DNA of 58,206 nt from contig LJUP01000001.1 of NCBI GenBank assembly GCA_001303955.1, positions 84,328 through 142,533 of the forward strand, read 5' to 3'. The stretch comes from Bacteroides sp. SM23_62 (GTDB lineage: Bacteria > Bacteroidota > Bacteroidia > Bacteroidales > SM23-62). The position numbers were made by a program, and so were the translations under genes. Positions 55,772 through 58,206 of the stretch are shown in pieces. Within the stretch, counting starts at the first letter, position 1, and every line of letters begins with the position of its first letter. The notes beneath the pieces are model-generated. The model did no database searches. It saw nothing but the letters and a program-made list of their open reading frames with translations, and was not told the origin of the DNA.

Positions 55772-56668
55772 ATGCAAATAAAACTTTCACAAGCCCTGCT
55801 GGCCGGAGTTACTTATATTCTATTACTTACCGGATGCAGCCAGCGGGGAAAGCAAGGGGTTGACTTAACAGAATCCATTGACCTCAGTGATTTCAAGGAG
55901 ACAACTGATTCTGTGAATCGATCCATTCATTATACAATGTCCCTGCCAGTTGAAATGGCCAGGCTATTTGATCATGTCGGCGTAAATTTTTACCCGGATC
56001 TCCTGAATCCACCCGATGCGTTCGGGAAATATACCCGTCCCGCTAAAATAGCATTAAACCTAGGGGTATATGGTGTCGACCTGAGTTATGTCAAGATGTT
56101 CAACCAGCACCAGAGATCGGTTGCTTACCTGGCATCAATCAACAGACTGGCTACCGAGATGGGCATACCCAGAGAGATATACGGGGATGTCATGGACAAC
56201 CTGGAGTTATTCATCGCAAATCCGGACAGCCTTTCCCGGGCTGCCATAAGACTTTATTCGGCTACAGATGACTATCTGAGAGAAGATAAACAGGAAGGCG
56301 CAGCTTCCCTCGTTGCCATGGGAGGATGGATAGAAACCATGTATATTGCCACCCAGATCTATGAAAGTGATCCAGGGAATATTGCCATGCAGGATAAGAT
56401 TGCCGAACAAAAATATTCACTGAACAGCCTGATTGCCCTGATGAATAACTATCATGCCGATCTGGACCTGGCCGAATACCTGCTGATGCTGAAAAACCTT
56501 CGGCGCACTTATAACCAGTTTCAATTGTATTACAAAAAGGGGAATGTGATGGTGGATACTTCCAGTAAAACAATTTCAGCCGAAGGTTATTATCTGAATG
56601 TGACCCCCGGACAGATGCAGGAAATTTCAACGAAGATAAAAAACCTGCGGACCCTCATCATTCATTGA
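55772..56668 (+). CDS. Lipoprotein of unknown function
   Basis: The 298-residue protein has a lipoprotein signal (lipobox LLTGC, Cys at about 22) and a mainly helical body that begins with an acidic, Ser-rich linker. I do not recognise a motif. [31 protein letters not shown] suggests a conserved globular domain. The 3' end overlaps that of the convergent minus-strand gene by 11 bases. Confidence 0.75.
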   Translation: MQIKLSQALLAGVTYILLLTGCSQRGKQGVDLTESIDLSDFKETTDSVNRSIHYTMSLPVEMARLFDHVGVNFYPDLLNPPDAFGKYTRPAKIALNLGVYGVDLSYVKMFNQHQRSVAYLASINRLATEMGIPREIYGDVMDNLELFIANPDSLSRAAIRLYSATDDYLREDKQEGAASLVAMGGWIETMYIATQIYESDPGNIAMQDKIAEQKYSLNSLIALMNNYHADLDLAEYLLMLKNLRRTYNQFQLYYKKGNVMVDTSSKTISAEGYYLNVTPGQMQEISTKIKNLRTLIIH

Positions 56669-58193
56669 CACGGATCTTAAAATAGCTGAATTCATTCCAC
56701 TGGATCGCCGGGATAACAATCTCATTGTTCAATTTAATATAATGTTGCAGTGGAACCGGTGTTTTCATGCTGTTTTTCGTTTTCTCATAGACTATACTGC
56801 TTGTAAGTATTCCATCCTGATCGATACCGATGACCTTCAGGTTCATTTTACCATCCTCATTCAGCGCATGGATCCTGTCTTCATCCGGCCACTGGCGGTT
56901 TTTGGGGTTGTCATTGAAAAACAGGTAAACCTTTTCGTATTGATAGGGAGACAGCACACAGTAGGAGGAATAATTCCGTGAATGCGTTAAATTGTGCTGC
57001 TGGTTTTTCAGGATCAGCTTTTTCCATTTTAAAATGCCACCGGGACTAATACTGGCGGCAAGGATATTGAGGTAGGTATCATATGTCCAATTCCTTTGAT
57101 TTTCCGCCAGCAAAAGGAAATCCCCGTTCTTTTGCAGAATGAGCTGATCAAGCTTGAAATAATACAATTGTTTTGGGTCCCTGGTGGACTGGAGCTGCAT
57201 GGCCTCTCTTAAAAACCATTCTTCAAATTCATAGAATCGCGGTTTCGAAAGCTCTTTTGAACGGTTATTCAGGCTGAGGTAGAAAATGCCATCGGCTGCA
57301 TTGATGTTTGAAGTTGGAGAGTAAAAACCGGCGCAGCTAACATCGTGGCCCAGACCCGGTTCTATCTGTATCCCATGAATGTAATTCCGCGGAAAGTAAA
57401 CAGGGTACTGATGGGCATTTTCTCCATTCTCGGTGATGGCCAGCAGGACATATTTGCTGCTAAGTATGTAAAAGAACCCGGCCAGCTTTTCATCTCGCAC
57501 AAGACAGAGCAGAAATGCATTACCGTTTTCACTCACTTTTACCACATCCTTGCCCGCAGGCCTGTCCTCAAACAGGATTTTTTCTGTATGTTCCCATATA
57601 ATCTCCAGATCCTTCCCGAACATGATGAAATTCAGATCAGAGATATGTCTTGAATGAACATCCAGCTGGCTGTAAACAAGTAATTTCTGATCCTGCCGCG
57701 AACTTTTAAAATGAAATTCAGCGGAATACCCCCTGAGATTGTGGACATTCAGGATAAGTTTATCGTCCCGGTTCTGTTCCAGGGTGGATTTATCAACGGT
57801 CTCCACATAAAGCATCCTTCTTCTGATCCGGTATTCGACGGTGAAAAGGTAAATCTTATCATGAAAATGATATATCGCCAGAAGTTCCCTTTTGCGCCAC
57901 CAGCCATGACGCAAATCAACTTCTATCTCACGGGTGAACTTAAGATCGCGATCATAGTGTTCAATCACATAATCATAATTATAAGATAAAGCATAATAAC
58001 CTGTTTCATCATGTCCGAAAATGGTCGGTATCTCTGAACTGGCTGGAATATCCCGTGGCTCACCCTGAAACAGCTCCACCGGTGGGGTAAACAACTGCCC
58101 GGATACAGAAAACAGGATGCCCAGCAAAATACTATTACAGAGCAGGAACTTCGATGACTGGACTTTTAGGCAAATATAATACACCCGTTCCAA
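56658..58193 (-). CDS. Secreted protein of unknown function
   Basis: The protein is about 511 residues with an N-terminal signal-like hydrophobic stretch ([17 protein letters not shown]) and a beta-rich body that may be a propeller; repeated strand-turn units with Tyr and Asp are visible. No enzyme motif is recognised. The start is uncertain: the only candidates are a TTG at 58193, a GTG at 58184 and a TTG near the signal, and a promoter-like TATATTTG lies just inside the frame at 58171-58178, so the true start may be further in. Confidence 0.72.
   Translation of the reverse strand: MERVYYICLKVQSSKFLLCNSILLGILFSVSGQLFTPPVELFQGEPRDIPASSEIPTIFGHDETGYYALSYNYDYVIEHYDRDLKFTREIEVDLRHGWWRKRELLAIYHFHDKIYLFTVEYRIRRRMLYVETVDKSTLEQNRDDKLILNVHNLRGYSAEFHFKSSRQDQKLLVYSQLDVHSRHISDLNFIMFGKDLEIIWEHTEKILFEDRPAGKDVVKVSENGNAFLLCLVRDEKLAGFFYILSSKYVLLAITENGENAHQYPVYFPRNYIHGIQIEPGLGHDVSCAGFYSPTSNINAADGIFYLSLNNRSKELSKPRFYEFEEWFLREAMQLQSTRDPKQLYYFKLDQLILQKNGDFLLLAENQRNWTYDTYLNILAASISPGGILKWKKLILKNQQHNLTHSRNYSSYCVLSPYQYEKVYLFFNDNPKNRQWPDEDRIHALNEDGKMNLKVIGIDQDGILTSSIVYEKTKNSMKTPVPLQHYIKLNNEIVIPAIQWNEFSYFKIRVNE
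58171..58178 (-). promoter_or_regulatory. Bacteroidetes-type -7 element within the 5' end of the last gene
   Basis: It reads TATATTTG on the minus strand. If active, transcription would start near 58165, inside the currently predicted N-terminus, requiring a non-ATG start further down. It may also be a chance match. Confidence 0.35.
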
Positions 58194-58206
58194 CTGCTAA
58201 AGAAAT

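Noticed and set aside
1-58206. CRISPR arrays, tRNA or rRNA genes, transposases, integrases
   Set aside because: I looked for spaced direct repeats, cloverleaf-like segments and mobile-element proteins and saw none; a tRNA could still be missed by eye.

Overview
This 58.2 kb window looks like ordinary chromosome from a member of the phylum Bacteroidota, probably an anaerobic or environmental Bacteroidales-type lineage; no rRNA or marker is present to settle the genus. The grounds are: copies of the Bacteroidetes promoter element TAnnTTTG just upstream of many genes, weak or absent Shine-Dalgarno sequences, a type-2 isoleucyl-tRNA synthetase, an IspG enlarged by an internal domain, a PheS carrying a Cys4 insert, a YbeY with Asp as third metal ligand, and a DUF4292 lipoprotein in a gene order usual for the group. 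Coding density is high and most genes are housekeeping. I saw no rRNA, tRNA, insertion sequence, prophage or CRISPR array.

Layout. 0-3 kb: the 3' end of a penicillin-binding protein 1C gene, an S41 C-terminal processing protease, and a lone MoaD/ThiS-like sulfur carrier. 3-7.7 kb: polA, then an ArsR regulator with a QueD-like gene, and a trans-prenyltransferase. 7.8-18.9 kb: a long minus-strand run (flippase, dut, TPR lipoprotein, DUF4292 lipoprotein, EnvC-like protein, RsbW-like ATPase, ybeY, mnmG, apt, uvrC) that mixes envelope, nucleotide and RNA-maintenance functions. 19-26.5 kb: a TIGR01777 epimerase, a secreted cyclophilin, pheS, an OsmC protein divergent from a Crp/Fnr regulator, and a nadA - YwqK-repeat protein - ruvB unit. 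26.5-30.4 kb: a 495-bp AT-rich gap, an Fe-S type Rrf2 regulator with a probable operator, VanZ, HemW, and a membrane coiled-coil gene divergent from a small RNA-binding protein, with a perfect inverted repeat between them.

30.4-38.9 kb is more accessory in character: a possible PD-(D/E)XK-fold protein, a Tat-exported aldo/keto reductase, a membrane J-domain protein, an acyl-CoA ligase, a WecA/MraY-family glycosyltransferase interrupted by a one-base frameshift at a T-run, an SDR epimerase, and riboflavin synthase coupled to an orphan histidine kinase. 39-48.6 kb: ileS, a DksA-like gene with a clear terminator, lspA, RNase R, a secreted CotH-like protein and cysS. 48.6-55.7 kb is a compact plus-strand run: ispG, a HAD phosphatase, mtnA, a metallophosphoesterase, a membrane PAS-CBS-CBS-DUF294 nucleotidyltransferase-like protein, and a cytidylate-kinase-like protein with a degraded P-loop. 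The window ends with a lipoprotein gene and a secreted protein of unknown function.

The items I would look at first are the ileS GxHH signature motif (linked to mupirocin hyper-resistance), the PAS-CBS-DUF294 / degenerate kinase pair, the two inverted-repeat operators at 26.9 and 29.9 kb, and the frameshift in the glycosyltransferase. Several gene starts have been moved downstream of where an automatic caller would put them, using promoter, terminator and homology evidence. All family assignments come from reading motifs by eye; no database search was run.
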